Source: Microcyclospora pomicola (Eukaryota > Ascomycota > Dothideomycetes > Capnodiales). Taken from it: DNA of 64,000 bases. Below, in pieces: positions 1-10,900 of the stretch (positions are counted from its first letter, which is position 1; the number at the start of each line of letters is the position of its first letter). A program made the position numbers and the translations under genes. Under the pieces are notes generated by a model. It was not told where the DNA came from and made no database searches. It saw only the letters and a program-made list of their open reading frames with translations. The stretch covers positions 248,001-312,000 of the forward strand of contig NHNY01000016.1 in the NCBI GenBank assembly GCA_002786065.1, given 5' to 3'.

Positions 1-201
1 AATCTTGTCCACATCCGTCTCAGTCTCAGATTTTGGCTGTTCTCTCGAGTCTCCATAGATGTCATTCCAGTCGTCGCCGTCATCAATTATCTCCATCTCT
101 TCTTGTGCCTCTTCCGTCACATGAAGAGTACCATCGAGTCGGACGCGTTTTGCTGGCCTGGACTCGTCAGGTTGCTGGAAATCTTCTAAAGCATTCTCCA
201 T
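1..201 (-). CDS. Acidic protein, N-terminal part only (runs off the left edge)
   Basis: An open frame of 67 codons starts with ATG at 199-201 on the minus strand and continues without a stop to the window edge, so only the N-terminus is visible. It begins MENALEDFQQPDESRPAKRV, has a short basic patch (KRVRLD) and then becomes very acidic (EEMEIIDDGDDWNDIYGD). I do not recognise the family. The acidic, low-complexity start suits a nuclear or nucleolar protein, but that is a guess. It is divergent from ALG9, with 296 bp between the start codons. Product and full length cannot be judged from this window. Confidence 0.6.
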   Translation of the reverse strand, partial: MENALEDFQQPDESRPAKRVRLDGTLHVTEEAQEEMEIIDDGDDWNDIYGDSREQPKSETETDVDKI

Positions 202-497
202 GATGAATAAGTATAGGGTACTTATATGCTGTGGAGGTAATGCTGTGATTAATGGTTTGAGACCATGACCTGTATGCGGTCGTTCGAAAAAAAAGTCGCA
301 GTTCGCTCAAGCTTAGGTACAATAATCAGAATTCGGGACGTCATCAGCCGAGCACGAACGTAGCGCGTCTCCTGTAGAACTAGCCGGTACGATTCTATCA
401 TAACACAAGAGTAAATGCAAGACTATAACAGTCCTTCGATCTACTTTGAACGCTCTTCGGAAGCCTGGTAACGATGGTAGACTCTAAGGAAACATCA

Positions 498-2395
498 ATG
501 CGCCAACGCTTCAAGCGTGCTGAAGATGTGCCAATAACAACGGCATCTTCAGGACGCCCGACGTAAGACCTCCCAAGCAACCTCACCTTGACCCCTGATT
601 GACTTGATGCCTCATCGACAGACCGAAGTCACAACCAAAGGCGTCACCAAGCCTGTCTCCGATCATTGCGTTCTCCGTGTTCTTTGCCAGCCATGTGGTA
701 GCTGCCATATTCAGTCCAATCCAGGACTGCGATGAAGTATTCAACTATTGGGAACCTACGCACTACCTGACTCGTGGCCATGGTTTCCAAACATGGGAAT
801 ACTCACCGGAATTTGCCATCAGATCGTGGGCATATATCGGGTTGAATGCTATTGTAACGCTGCCTGGAAAATTGATCCCATCTGCTGGACACGTCGCCGA
901 ATTCTACCTTCTACGGCTCGTGCTTGGCTTCGTTTGCGCGTTGTGCGAGGTCCGACTATTCTCCAAGATTTCTGCTGTCTTGAACCCGCGAATCGCTATC
1001 ACCTTTCTCATCATCATGGCGACATCTCCAGCAATGTTCCACGCCAGTGTTGCGTACCTGCCCAGCAGCTTCGCGATGTATTTCGTCATGCTCAGTATGG
1101 CAGCATTCATGGACTGGCGCGGCGGCTTAAGAACGGCGCAAGGCATTTTCTGTATCGGGGTGGGAGCATGTCTCGGTTGGCCATTCGCTGCTGCTCTTGG
1201 CATCCCCTTCGTTCTAGAAGAGCTTCTTTTGGGAACATTGAGCGATTCTGCTGGCATGAACCAACTCTTCTGGCGCTTGGTCGATGGTACTATTCGCACG
1301 CTTTTCGTGATCGTCACCCAAGTGCTCATGGACTGGTTCTTTTATAAAGAGCTACAGTTCGTGCCGCTGAACATTGTGCTGTACAATGTTTTCAGCGGTC
1401 AGGGAGGTCCAGATCTTTACGGGACCGAGCCCTGGCATTTCTATCTGCGCAATCTGGTACTGAACTTCGGCGTTTGGCTACCAGTAGCTTTATCTGCGTT
1501 GCCGCTTCTGCTTGTTCAGCAGTTCACGCGTGCAAATGGCGCGACCAAAGCTAACTATATGCGTGGAATCATCTTCTTACTGCCGTTCTACCTATGGCTG
1601 GCCATCTTCATAATGCAGCCCCACAAAGAAGAGCGGTTCATGTATCCGGCATATCCTGCCCTGGCGCTCAATGCTGCTATGGCTTTCCACATAATCCTTG
1701 CCAATATCGGTACCACAGGTCCTAGAAGCTTCATCAGCAAGATCCCTATACAGCTACGCTTCCTCGCCATAATCACCTTCATGGGATTCGGCCTGAGCTT
1801 CTCAGCATTTCGCACGGCAGGTACTATGACAGCATTCAGTGCTCCTCTCTCCATTTACAAGCCATTGCATGAAGCTGGTATGACTCGTGTAGGCGATACA
1901 GTATGCTTGGGCAAGGAGTGGTACCGGTTTCCCTCACATTTCTTACTGCCTGAAGGGGTACAAGCTAAGTTCGTCAAGAGCGAGTTCTCTGGCTTGCTTC
2001 CCGGCGAGTTCTCCGAGGCATCGCATGGCTTCGGACTGTTTCCTGGTACATGGCTGGTGCCTGCAGGCATGAACGACCAAAACCGTGAGGACGTTGCGAA
2101 GTATACCGATGTTAAACATTGCAACTTTGTGGTCGACAGCCACCTACCGAGTACGGAGACCACCTCGCTGGAGCCAGCGTATATTCATGATCATGCAGGA
2201 TGGGAAAGAGTGAAGTGCTTGCCATTCCTTGACGCTGCTTCGACCGGCATAATTGGTCGGCTGGGCTGGGTTCCAGACCTCCCCTTCATTCCAGCAAGAT
2301 TTCGCCGCACATGGGGGGAATACTGTCTACTAAAGCGTAGGGAAAGAAAGCCAGCGAGGGCAAATGTGTTACCCAGCATCGAGACACTGCAATAG
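498..2395 (+). CDS. ALG9: Alpha-1,2-mannosyltransferase ALG9 (GT22)
   Basis: ER membrane enzyme that adds alpha-1,2-mannose from dolichol-phosphate-mannose to the lipid-linked oligosaccharide used for N-glycosylation. The family signature DCDEVFNYWEPTHYL followed by GFQTWEYSPEFAIRSWAY is clear near the N-terminus, and PHKEERFMYPAYP of the GT22 family lies mid-protein. Many hydrophobic segments follow. The long frame has no ATG before the signature, so a first exon is needed: 498-562 (MRQRFKRAEDVP...), intron 563-621 (gtaaga..cag), then 622-2395, joined in phase 2. This gives 612 residues, normal for the family. The ORF from 677 alone would start at GTG and lack the N-terminus. The exon join is inferred from splice signals and frame; family assignment is firm. 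Confidence 0.9.
563..621 (+). other. ALG9 intron 1
   Basis: A 59-bp intron from GTAAGA to a CAG acceptor. It contains the in-frame stop at 605-607 that otherwise separates the long frame from any ATG. Removing it joins MRQRFKRAEDVP to the conserved N-terminal region in frame. Confidence 0.75.
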
Positions 2396-2682
2396 ATTCT
2401 ATGGACGTGTTCGCAGGTCACGTGAGCGCTCGTGAAGTCGTGCAGCGTTCTTTACTTCCGGATTGGGATATGATATCCATCCTTAACAGCAGGACGTCAG
2501 AGCTACCTTGGAGGGACGAACCCCACATCAGTTGCCTCTTATCATGATCTGAGAGATGGACTCGACCAATTCAACTTTTGACCACTACACGATGACTTCT
2601 CAGAGAGTACTTGAGATGCTCTTACTCCCTGTCTTTGAGCCAGAGGATTGCTCTAAGCTTGCTATCCTGCCCTCATCACAAC
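2396..2682. promoter_or_regulatory. ALG9-HRQ intergenic with a TCACGTGA palindrome
   Basis: Spacer between two same-strand genes. It holds a perfect TCACGTGA (2418-2425), an E-box-like site of the kind bound by Cbf1/bHLH factors. Function is inferred; the site is about 260 bp before the next start codon. Confidence 0.35.
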
Positions 2683-4069
2683 ATGGAAGCGGTACAGAAC
2701 TGGTTTCGAGATGAGAGCAATCATATTGATCTGCAATGGCTGCTTGCCCTTCCACCAAAGCTCCAATCACAAGACATCAAAACTGCTTTATATGGTCTGC
2801 TGGTGGTTGGCGGCATCCTCTATTGTTTCCGCCATGTCTGGCAACGGGCTGAGCTCTTACGACCTCGATCACCGGATCCGGAGAAGAGCACGGATGTCGC
2901 GACTTTTGCAGAGAAACAGATGAAACCGAGCGACAGGGCCCCTGGCAGTGAGTATCTAGTGCAGCCTGCGAGAAACCACCACTAAACGTTACGCAGCATG
3001 GATACCCGTCGACTTCCAACGACCCAAGGCACCACCGAACCCCGACTGGTCCGTCCACGATACAAAGCCTCTTCCATATCGACCGTTCCGGCATGGCCCA
3101 TACCACATCACCATGGGCCTCCGAACCATGGCCTGGGACGAATGGATCGAGCTGGACAATGACTATCTGAAGTTCCATGCTGACAAAAGCCGACGAATCG
3201 CCGAGCGCGGTGCACGCTGCTGCCGCACCGACCCCTCCCCACAGGCCATGGACGGCGCCATCGAGCTGCTCGAAGAACTCGCCGCCTACCTTCCCGAACG
3301 CTACCCGTCCATGTTCACCAAGACCGCCGTCGGGGTAATTAATACCATCACCAACGAAACCTTCGACGTCCGCGCCGCCCATCTGACCATGAACGGGCAA
3401 CGCGAAGACCCGATGCAGCTCGCCGCGCGTCTCGTGCAGGACGATCTGGCGATCATGTTCGAGCGTCCCGACGGACAGTACTATCTGCTCGCAGGCGCGA
3501 TCCTGCTCGCCGGCTTCTGGCGCCTCGAGGACAAGTTCGGCATGGCGCTGTCGGAGATCCACACGTCCGGCGACGTGCCGGGCTACAAGACGCGGCTGGA
3601 GAAGGGCATGATGAACTTCTTCCGCCGCGTGCAGCCCGCCAAGCCCGTGCTGCGCAACAACTACTTCCTGCAGGTCGACGACCAACTGGCGTGGAGCCCC
3701 TCGATCGGCTCCGAGGACGCGGCCGAGGGCGAGCCCGTCGGCTGGTTCACGGCGGAGAAGAACCGCGCGATTGAGCACCATTACTTCCGCTCCGAGCGTC
3801 AGTCGCTGCGTCGGTTGCCGCGCAGCGGCGGCGTCGTCTTCACGATCCGCACGTACTTCTTGCCCATCACGGAGCTCGTGGAGGAGGAGTATGTGCCGGG
3901 ACGGTTGGCGAGTGCCGTGCGCAGCTGGGGTGAAGATGTCAGTCGGTACAAGGGGCGAGAGCGGTATGGGGAGGTGTTGTTGGAGTATCTGGACGCGAAG
4001 CATGAGGAGCAGGTGGCGCGCGGGCTGGATGTGGCGAAGGAAGAGGAGGTTCGGGCGTATCCGTGGTGA
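2683..4069 (+). CDS. HRQ/DUF3445 family protein, haem-dependent oxidase-like
   Basis: Member of the HRQ/DUF3445 family, related to the alpha subunit of bacterial haem-dependent oxidative N-demethylase. The fungal substrate is not known to me. Exon 1 is 2683-2947, intron 2948-2996 (GTGAGT..CAG, branch-like ctaaac), exon 2 is 2997-4069; the join gives T-WIPVDFQRP and 445 residues. Residues about 35-50 (ALYGLLVVGGILYCF) form one likely membrane anchor. The soluble domain shows the family landmarks PLPYRPFRHGPYHITMGLR, WDEWIELD and a C-terminal HYFRSERQSLRRLP followed by FTIRTYFLPI. An upstream ATG at 2611 in the same frame could extend the N-terminus by 24 residues; I chose 2683 because the intervening residues look like leader sequence. 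It ends 166 bp from convergent EXO5. Confidence 0.87.
2948..2996 (+). other. HRQ gene intron
   Basis: A 49-bp intron with GTGAGT donor and CAG acceptor. It removes the stop at the end of the first frame and restores the conserved WIPVDF segment in frame. Confidence 0.85.
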
Positions 4070-4235
4070 TGGGTCGGCTGTGTTAGATATACCGTCTCCT
4101 TTGGCACAAGACCACGAGACGTTCCATAGACCTGTCGTGTGAGCCCCATATCGAACCTAATTCATCGATTCGTTAACCTCCCGTTCTCATGTTCATCTCA
4201 GCGATCGTCCATCCGACCACGTACAATCGTAATCA

Positions 4236-5936
4236 TCACACCTCACTCCTCCTCTTCCCCGCATTCCTCAACCTCGCCTTCTGAATCCCCTCCTCCACCT
4301 TCTCGATCCGCCACGTGCACTCGGCGGCGAAATCGCACAGGCGGCATTTATACGCCTCCTCGAGCTGCACGCCTTTGGGGCCGCGCGCGCCCTTCCACCA
4401 GCGCATCTCGTCCGCGACGTACGCGTCGACGGTGGCGGCGTCGAACGCGAAGCTGCGGGTGCCGAGCAGCGTGCCGTCGCTGGCGGCGCGGTACTCGGCG
4501 GTCAGGAGCGTCGACAGCGAGGCGGGCGGGACTGCGGTAGCGAGTTCGGTGATCATCAACGTCCAGAGGGAGGCGAGGGTGTTGTGGGCGAGGATCGTGT
4601 CGATGGGGTCGTAATGGGATGCGCGAGGTGGTTCTTCGATCGTGTCAGGCGCATCATGGGGCAGGTCGGTGAAGTCGAGGTCGAGCGTGCTGATCTGTGC
4701 GATGAAGGTGTCACTGAATGGTGCGCTGGGCCGGACGTTGTATCGCTCGAAGATGCGCTCGGCAGGGACGTTGTTAGCGGATAGCGCAGAGAGGAGGCGA
4801 TGGTAGAGCATGAGCTGCATGTGGACCGGTCGTAGTTGGCCGCCATTGGCAGCTGGGACGGATTTGGATTGGCGAGTCTTGATGTCTTTCACATAGAGAG
4901 TACGCGGCTTCTCATGCAGCGTCCCAGACGGCCATGTGCCATCTTCCAGGACAGTAGCCGTGGCGGAGCTCGTGAGGAATTCCGTCAGAGTCCGTTGGTT
5001 CTTGTCGGGCACCAATGCCTGGCTCTTCTTGCCCTTGTCAATGCTCGACGTCCTCACCTCAGCCTCGCGAAGCATCTCAAACTCCATCTGCTCGTCCGGA
5101 CAAGAAGTCGTGACCTCGTCAATGACCCCATTGACAACCTCCCCATCCACCAGACCCCACACCTCCAACTCGCGCGTCATGCCCGTCCGTCGCAGTGTCC
5201 GTAGACCCTGGATGATGTTCCAGATCCTCAGTCCGAACCTATCCTCTTTCGTCTCCACATCGATCGGGACTTCGGTGTGCACCTGCTCCTCCAAGACCTT
5301 GTGCACGCTCGATCCCTGCTTCATCGCGGGCGTGCGCCGGATGCGGCCATACTTGGTCAAGCTGTACCAGTACTGCAGCTCGCACCACGCCGGAGACACG
5401 AGGTCCGTCACGGAGAGGGTCTTCTTCGGCGGCGTGCGGAACCGCAGCAAAGGCGAGCGCGTGTCCAACAGATCCGGTTCAAGCGAAGGCGCTCTCTCGG
5501 GCACGACATCGTTGGTGTCCCGCGTGGCTGTCAAGCGCTTCACGTCAGCGCGTCAGCGTCCGCGGTCTGCAGCATCTGCGCTGGAGGACTTACGAGAGAA
5601 GGTAACGCGGTTGCTCTGGTCGTATTCAACCTCGATGTTTGGCTTCTGCTGAGGCGAGCGCGTAGAGGGCTGTCGACTCGTCTCCGGCAGTCCCGAGCTG
5701 GAGTGCGAAGGATGGTCGCAGTCCCTGATGACTCGCGCCAGAGGGCGATCAATCGGGGGATCATCTCGCAGCAGCGGCTCCTCGATGCTCTCCACGATCA
5801 GACTCCTCAGCGGTTGCGATTCGGCCTGAGAGAGTAAGTCCTGCGCGGCATCGTCGTCCCAGTCAGATCCGTAGTCGCTGTCGCCGTCGACTGGCGTGAT
5901 GGACGTGGGAGGCGGGAGAGTCGAGTTGCCCGCCAT
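4236..5936 (-). CDS. EXO5: Exonuclease V (EXO5), Fe-S nuclease
   Basis: Single-strand DNA exonuclease of the EXO5/DEM1 family, used in mitochondrial DNA maintenance and nuclear repair. Exon 1 is 5594-5936 and exon 2 is 4236-5527 (minus strand), with a 66-bp intron at 5528-5593; the product is 544 residues. Motifs seen: LSVTDLVSPAWCELQYWYSL with the first cluster cysteine (about C163), catalytic-type GVIDEV (about D251) and VKDIKTRQS (about D329, K331), and the C-terminal CRLCDFAAEC (about C509, C512, C518), which with the first cysteine fits the 4Fe-4S set. The first ~110 residues are an acidic, serine-rich tail of low conservation. If only the second exon were used, translation from its internal ATG would lack that tail. 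Family assignment is firm. Confidence 0.9.
5528..5593 (-). other. EXO5 intron
   Basis: A 66-bp intron on the minus strand: GTAAGT donor at 5593, CAG acceptor at 5528-5530. The join is in phase 1 and gives TFS-P-TRDTND. Confidence 0.85.
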
Positions 5937-7137
5937 GTTTCCATGGTGTCGCGAGGAGTTGGGACGCTATGGTCGACATGTAGTGGTCATCGGAGCGCGC
6001 AAAGTGGAAGTGATGGAGACGCGTTTTGGAGTGACGCAACGCGCGAGACATCGCCTTTCCTTGCGAAGTATACTCCAGGCCAGCACTATTCACGCATATC
6101 ATTCCAAGACCTTCGCACAGTATATCGGCATGTCTTCAATGCTCGTCCATGGATACCTTGTGTTACTCTTCCCATTATGGAACTCCAAGAGGCTTGATTT
6201 CGTGGTCCTGCACCATCTTTTCCCCACTGTTCACTTGTTAGCCCAGACGGGCCCTGAACATAACTTCGACATAATACTACAGGTACGCACATTCAAGTTG
6301 CCTTAGCAAAGGTGTTAGAAACAATCAAAGACTTCACCGATGCATAGACATGAGCATGAGTGGCAAGCGGGTAAGGCTTGGCGTGAGCACTTGTTATTAC
6401 ACCGAGACTTGTTCAGTGGGCACTATCGAATCATCTGTCTGCACAGTCCGATCCTGCTTGCTTCAGGAGTCTCTCCATTCCTTGTCTATAAGCTCACATC
6501 TGTGAGCGATATGATCTCGAGTGATCGACTCGGATGTTCTGCGCGTATGACGCGAAAACTTTTCGGACGTCCTCCTCTGTCCGACGTACAAAAAGACCTC
6601 TTCTTGCTTCCTTCGTTCAGGCATCAACATCATGTCCTTCGGCAGATGTTTCCGAGCTTTGCCGCTTGATTGTATGAATTCCCAGTCCACGCTTGCTCAG
6701 AACATGCGGCTGTAAAGCGCTTGGCGCGGAAGCGTGGCCGTCTCTTCTGAGAGACTTTTTCCCGTCGAAACACTTGCCGCAACGGCACAAGGTCCGGATG
6801 CAGCCATCTGTGCGGCCACTACCCTAACGATCGCGTGGACAGCGTGCCTGAGATCGTATCGATTACGGAAGAGCTGCGTCGATTGATGCTAGCAAGCCTG
6901 CTATCGTGGCTGAGACGAGATGGGATTTCTCGAAGACGGCCAATTCTGCATCGTCGGGACGGCAGCGAAATCTTGGCGTCTAGTCCTGCGCACTGCATAT
7001 CTCGCATGTCAAAGTCGCCACGCGCACTCTTAGTCAAGTGCCACGCAAGACATCTGGAGACAAGACAAATCGAGAGTGCCGTGGCGGTTGGTAGGTGGCT
7101 GCTGACTCCACGAGATTCTAACGTTGGGTCACCAAGC
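5937..7137. other. Intergenic, no supported gene
   Basis: About 1.2 kb between EXO5 and the 3' end of the Ras gene. Several open frames of 60-136 codons exist on both strands (for example 5896-6306 and 6340-6669) but none shows a recognisable domain, and they overlap each other. It probably holds the EXO5 promoter and the Ras 3' UTR. Confidence 0.5.
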
Positions 7138-7942
7138 TCATAATATGACACATTTCGAACCGCCCCTCTGTCTTCTCTTGGGTTTCGAGGAGCTGTTGGG
7201 CCCGTGACGGTTGGGATAGTACCGATCCGGATCGCGCTCTTTCGTGTGGAAGCCATCAGGTGGACGGCCGCCGCGTGCACTATCCATCGGCGGCATCGAA
7301 GCCCTTTGTCGCCGCAGCTGGCGAACCACATCGTAGAAGGCCTTCTCAACATTGTGACACGTCTTAGCCGACGCTTCAACAAAATCGCAGTTCAGCTGCT
7401 TGGCAAGCGCCGTGCCTTCTTGAGTCGAGACTTCTCTTTCCGTCACGCGATCGCATTTGTTGCCCACCAACATCACGGGTGCGGGACCAGACAAGCTTCC
7501 GGCGGTCTGTGACATGGGCGAACCCGGGTAGGTAGGCGAACCTGCAGCAGCAGACTCCTTGACTCGTTGTATCTGGTGGTGAAATTTCTGGATTCGTGTG
7601 AACGATGAGCGTGATGAGACCGAATAGACCAGAACAAAGCCCTCGCCATCTCTTATCCACTGATCTCGCAACGCAATGTATTCCTCCTGACCGGCGGTGT
7701 CCAATACTTCCAGCATGCAGGATTGGTTGTCGATCTGTACTTGCTTGCGATACGAGTCTTCGATGGTGGGATCGTAGGTCTCGACAAAGTGATTGAGACA
7801 TAGCTATGTAGCACTTTGTTAGCAGGTTCTGTGTATAGGAGGGCAGTCTTGCACGGCATACCTGGATCGTCAAAGCAGTCTTTCCCACTCCTCCGTCGCC
7901 CAGCACCACCAGCTTGTACAAAGTCATCTTTCCGTGAGCCAT
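7138..7942 (-). CDS. Ras-type small GTPase, RasB/Ras2 class
   Basis: Membrane-bound signalling GTPase. Exon 1 is 7862-7942 (27 codons), intron 7804-7861, exon 2 is 7138-7803; 248 residues. All G motifs are present: P-loop GDGGVGKT (residues 15-22), switch I YDPTIEDS, switch II DTAGQEE, NKCD and SAK. The start MAHGKMTLYKLVVLG and the insertion after QRVKES (SPTYPGSP...) are typical of the second fungal Ras class (RasB/Ras2) rather than RasA or Rsr1. The tail is basic (KPKRRQRGGSK) and ends in the prenylation box CVIL; the final leucine suggests geranylgeranylation. An ATG 10 codons upstream (7972) is possible, but the chosen start matches the family length. No activating substitution is seen at the P-loop or switch II. 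Confidence 0.92.
7804..7861 (-). other. Ras gene intron
   Basis: A 58-bp phase-0 intron with GTATGC donor, GCTAAC branch-type sequence and TAG acceptor. It splits ALTIQ from LCLNHF. Confidence 0.9.
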
Positions 7943-10900
7943 CCTGCGAAGATTACGGGGCAGATCCTGCACCCGGGAATTTGATTCTTAAAACGACTGT
8001 GGTCCTGGACGATGTGCCCTAGATGGCGAAGAATGAGGAATGACGAGAGGAGGAGCAGGAGGAGACACTCGCAGGCAATTGGACGTGTTGAGCACTGCTG
8101 ATGGTGTTGTACGGCACAGCAGGCGATTACGGTGCGGCGTGAGAAGGCTTCGCGTGGTCCCGCAATGCGACGTGAACCGGGGAAGGGTCTGTTGCTTGGT
8201 CGGGGTAGCGGTCGATGCGGACGCCGCTGGGTGACCTATGCGGCGTCGACTGCTTGGCCTGGCGGGTGGGATCCGAGGTCGAATTGGTGGGCGGCGGTGG
8301 AGGAGGGTGGTCCGGACGAAGTAACGAGGTCCCACGAGCAGGCGAAAACGCGCAGCAATGATTTTCGTCGTCCAGCTCGAGTCGTTCGCTTCCTCTTTCT
8401 CACACTTTCCCTTGGCCGTATTAAGCTCTCGGGTGCGTGGTCGGTGGGGAAACCCAGGGATCGACGAGGCCGGCTGCAACCGCCTGGAACAGCGCCGGGA
8501 CACCTGAACTTTCCAGCTCAGATAGCTCCAACGGGCCAAGACCGAATATCCTGTTCAATAGACGAAAGGCGTCGAGGGAGTGGATGGTGAGTGGGCAGAA
8601 GTGGGATCGTCGCGCAGACTCTCGAGCAAAGGGGGGGTCTGGAACTCTCACGTTGTCTGCCGCAGCCGCCACCGCCACGATCGTGTAGAGTTTCGCGAGT
8701 GCTGTGGGAGAGGGAGGTAGATTGACAGCGTGATGGGCTTGACGGGCAGGCGAGGTTATCTATCAATCCTGCTTCGACGGGATCTGGTTGCTGGGGTGGT
8801 GAACTCCTGGATTTTCGTGAGGCAAGGAAGGACTGATGAGAGGCTGCCAAGGGTGGGCAGGACAGTGGTTGTCAAAGTCGGGCTCGTGCTTCTTACGCGG
8901 TCCTCGTGTACGTACGGATGTTGCAGATGATTGAGAAGGAGTGGGCGATCAATAGGATATGAACGAGGGTGGCTTGGGTTTGTGATGAGGTGCTGGTGGT
9001 CTATCACAAGCATTCTGCATGTAGGTCTACTATATCCCACCACGCAGCCAGCATCGAGTGGATCAGCCGAGCACGAGCGGAAGAAAGGGAGCATCACCAC
9101 GCTGTAACTCCCTGACAGCACTACTGCTGCATGTCCCGACGGTTCCTGGAGGATGGGTTTGACAGCAGTGATTCCACGAACCTGATATCCTCTAGGGCTC
9201 AAGATCCTTGCACCGCCGGCATGCCTTTGGGCTCATGTATGCTGTATGCTAAATGCTAGGAATATGGATGTCTGGCGTATGGTCTTATCAAACGAGGGCA
9301 TCCATATCTCCCACGCCTTTGTTTTTTCTCGTCTACTGGACCTGAGCAATCGCTTGGATCAACAACTTGATGAAGTGAGATGGTCCCAAACACCGGATGG
9401 AATCTGATAACGGAGAGATCATGCTGCAGGAGGTTGCAGGCCAGTCACACTATACCCTGGATCTCTCCAACAGAAAGCTGCGACCGATTGATAGCACATG
9501 ATTGCGGCGACGAGTATGTGAGTCAATGCTTGACAGACATCAAAAGCAGTTGGACGCACTGCAGACCTCCATGACCTTGAATGTTGTTCGACATGGGATC
9601 TCTTAGCTGCAGGACTACGTCTGTCTACCCATCAGGAAAGCCGACCGAATCACTGCGTGCCGATCCAATCCCAAGAAGGTCTTCACGGCCTGTTCTTGGG
9701 CTTGCGTGTCGTTCCACACACAATATGTACCGACACATGCGTGCATACAGATGTATGAGCATGCCTCGGAGCCCAACCTCACAGTGATCTCAGCCTCTCA
9801 GGTACAGCTGCCAGACGGGGCCTGCTGCGTGTATCTCTGCTCAGCTTCTCCACGTCGATTCTCTAGCTCCATCCATGCGGAACACGAAGCCGAGACGCTT
9901 TCGGCTGGTATCGAGACTACTTGGGCAATTGATCGCCCGGGGATGATCTGACGTGAATCGCAGGGAAACGCGGACCTTCGCTAACTAGCTTCTCCCAGCT
10001 GAGAGGAAGTCGGGCCACCGGCCCGCGCACGGCGTCCTGTCCTCGTGAAGCCCGGACGTGAACGTTGGTCCTCTAGGACTCGAGAATCCCGAATGTACCT
10101 TATGTTTGCATAGCGCTGCACTCGCATGCCCGAAACCAAGGGTTGAGCTATGGCAAGTTCTGGCACATCTACACGACGGATGAGCCTCAATGTAGAGCTT
10201 GGGCACCAGGCCCAATATAAGCCGCATCAACTATTCTACGATACACCTGTCAGGCTGTCACGCACGCGCGCTGCCAGGCTCTCCACTGGATCGAACAACC
10301 TACCTATCGGATTCCACCTCGACGAGGTGCAGATGCAGTAACATGCCCCCGCCAGACCAGTAGGGGTGGTCCAGCTAGCAGTTCCATCGAAAATCCAACC
10401 AACGGGCGGAACGGCTGGGAGAGATCCCGATCACGTCTGTGGGCCTGATCTGGGCTGAGAATCGCTTACATTCCCCGGCATGTTTCTGCAGAGTTCACAC
10501 ATTCATGGTGCCATCCGCCGTGCCTCCTTCGGGAATCCCTCGAGTATGGACCCTGGGACTGTTCGCGTGCCCTCCGGTTGACCGCTTTAGTCGCTAGGCA
10601 ACACCAAACGTCGGTGCATTCACTTCGGCCGGGCTTTAATCTCGTGCTTGGAATTCCCTGCTGCGCGGTGATCATACAGTTGCCGGCGCCGGCATGGTGG
10701 TCGACAACGTGCTTCTCGGCGTGGGATGGCTTGTCCTGAGCAGCGTGAAGGAGCCTGGACAAAGCTGTGGACGTGGGAGATGAGTAGTAAGCGTACCTTG
10801 GCATAGGCGCTGATCTTCAAGCTCGTCGCCTGGAGTCCATTCACCAGCGGACCGTCCTTCCGCCAATGGCTCGGAGGACGGCAGCTGATGATCGCGGACG

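Noticed and set aside
2777-4003. 408-codon minus-strand frame over the HRQ gene
   Set aside because: Shadow of the HRQ coding strand, with no family motif.
7988-8850. Frames upstream of the Ras start (up to 183 codons)
   Set aside because: Overlapping frames on both strands, low-complexity Ser/Arg/Pro sequence and no motif; more likely promoter and 5' UTR.
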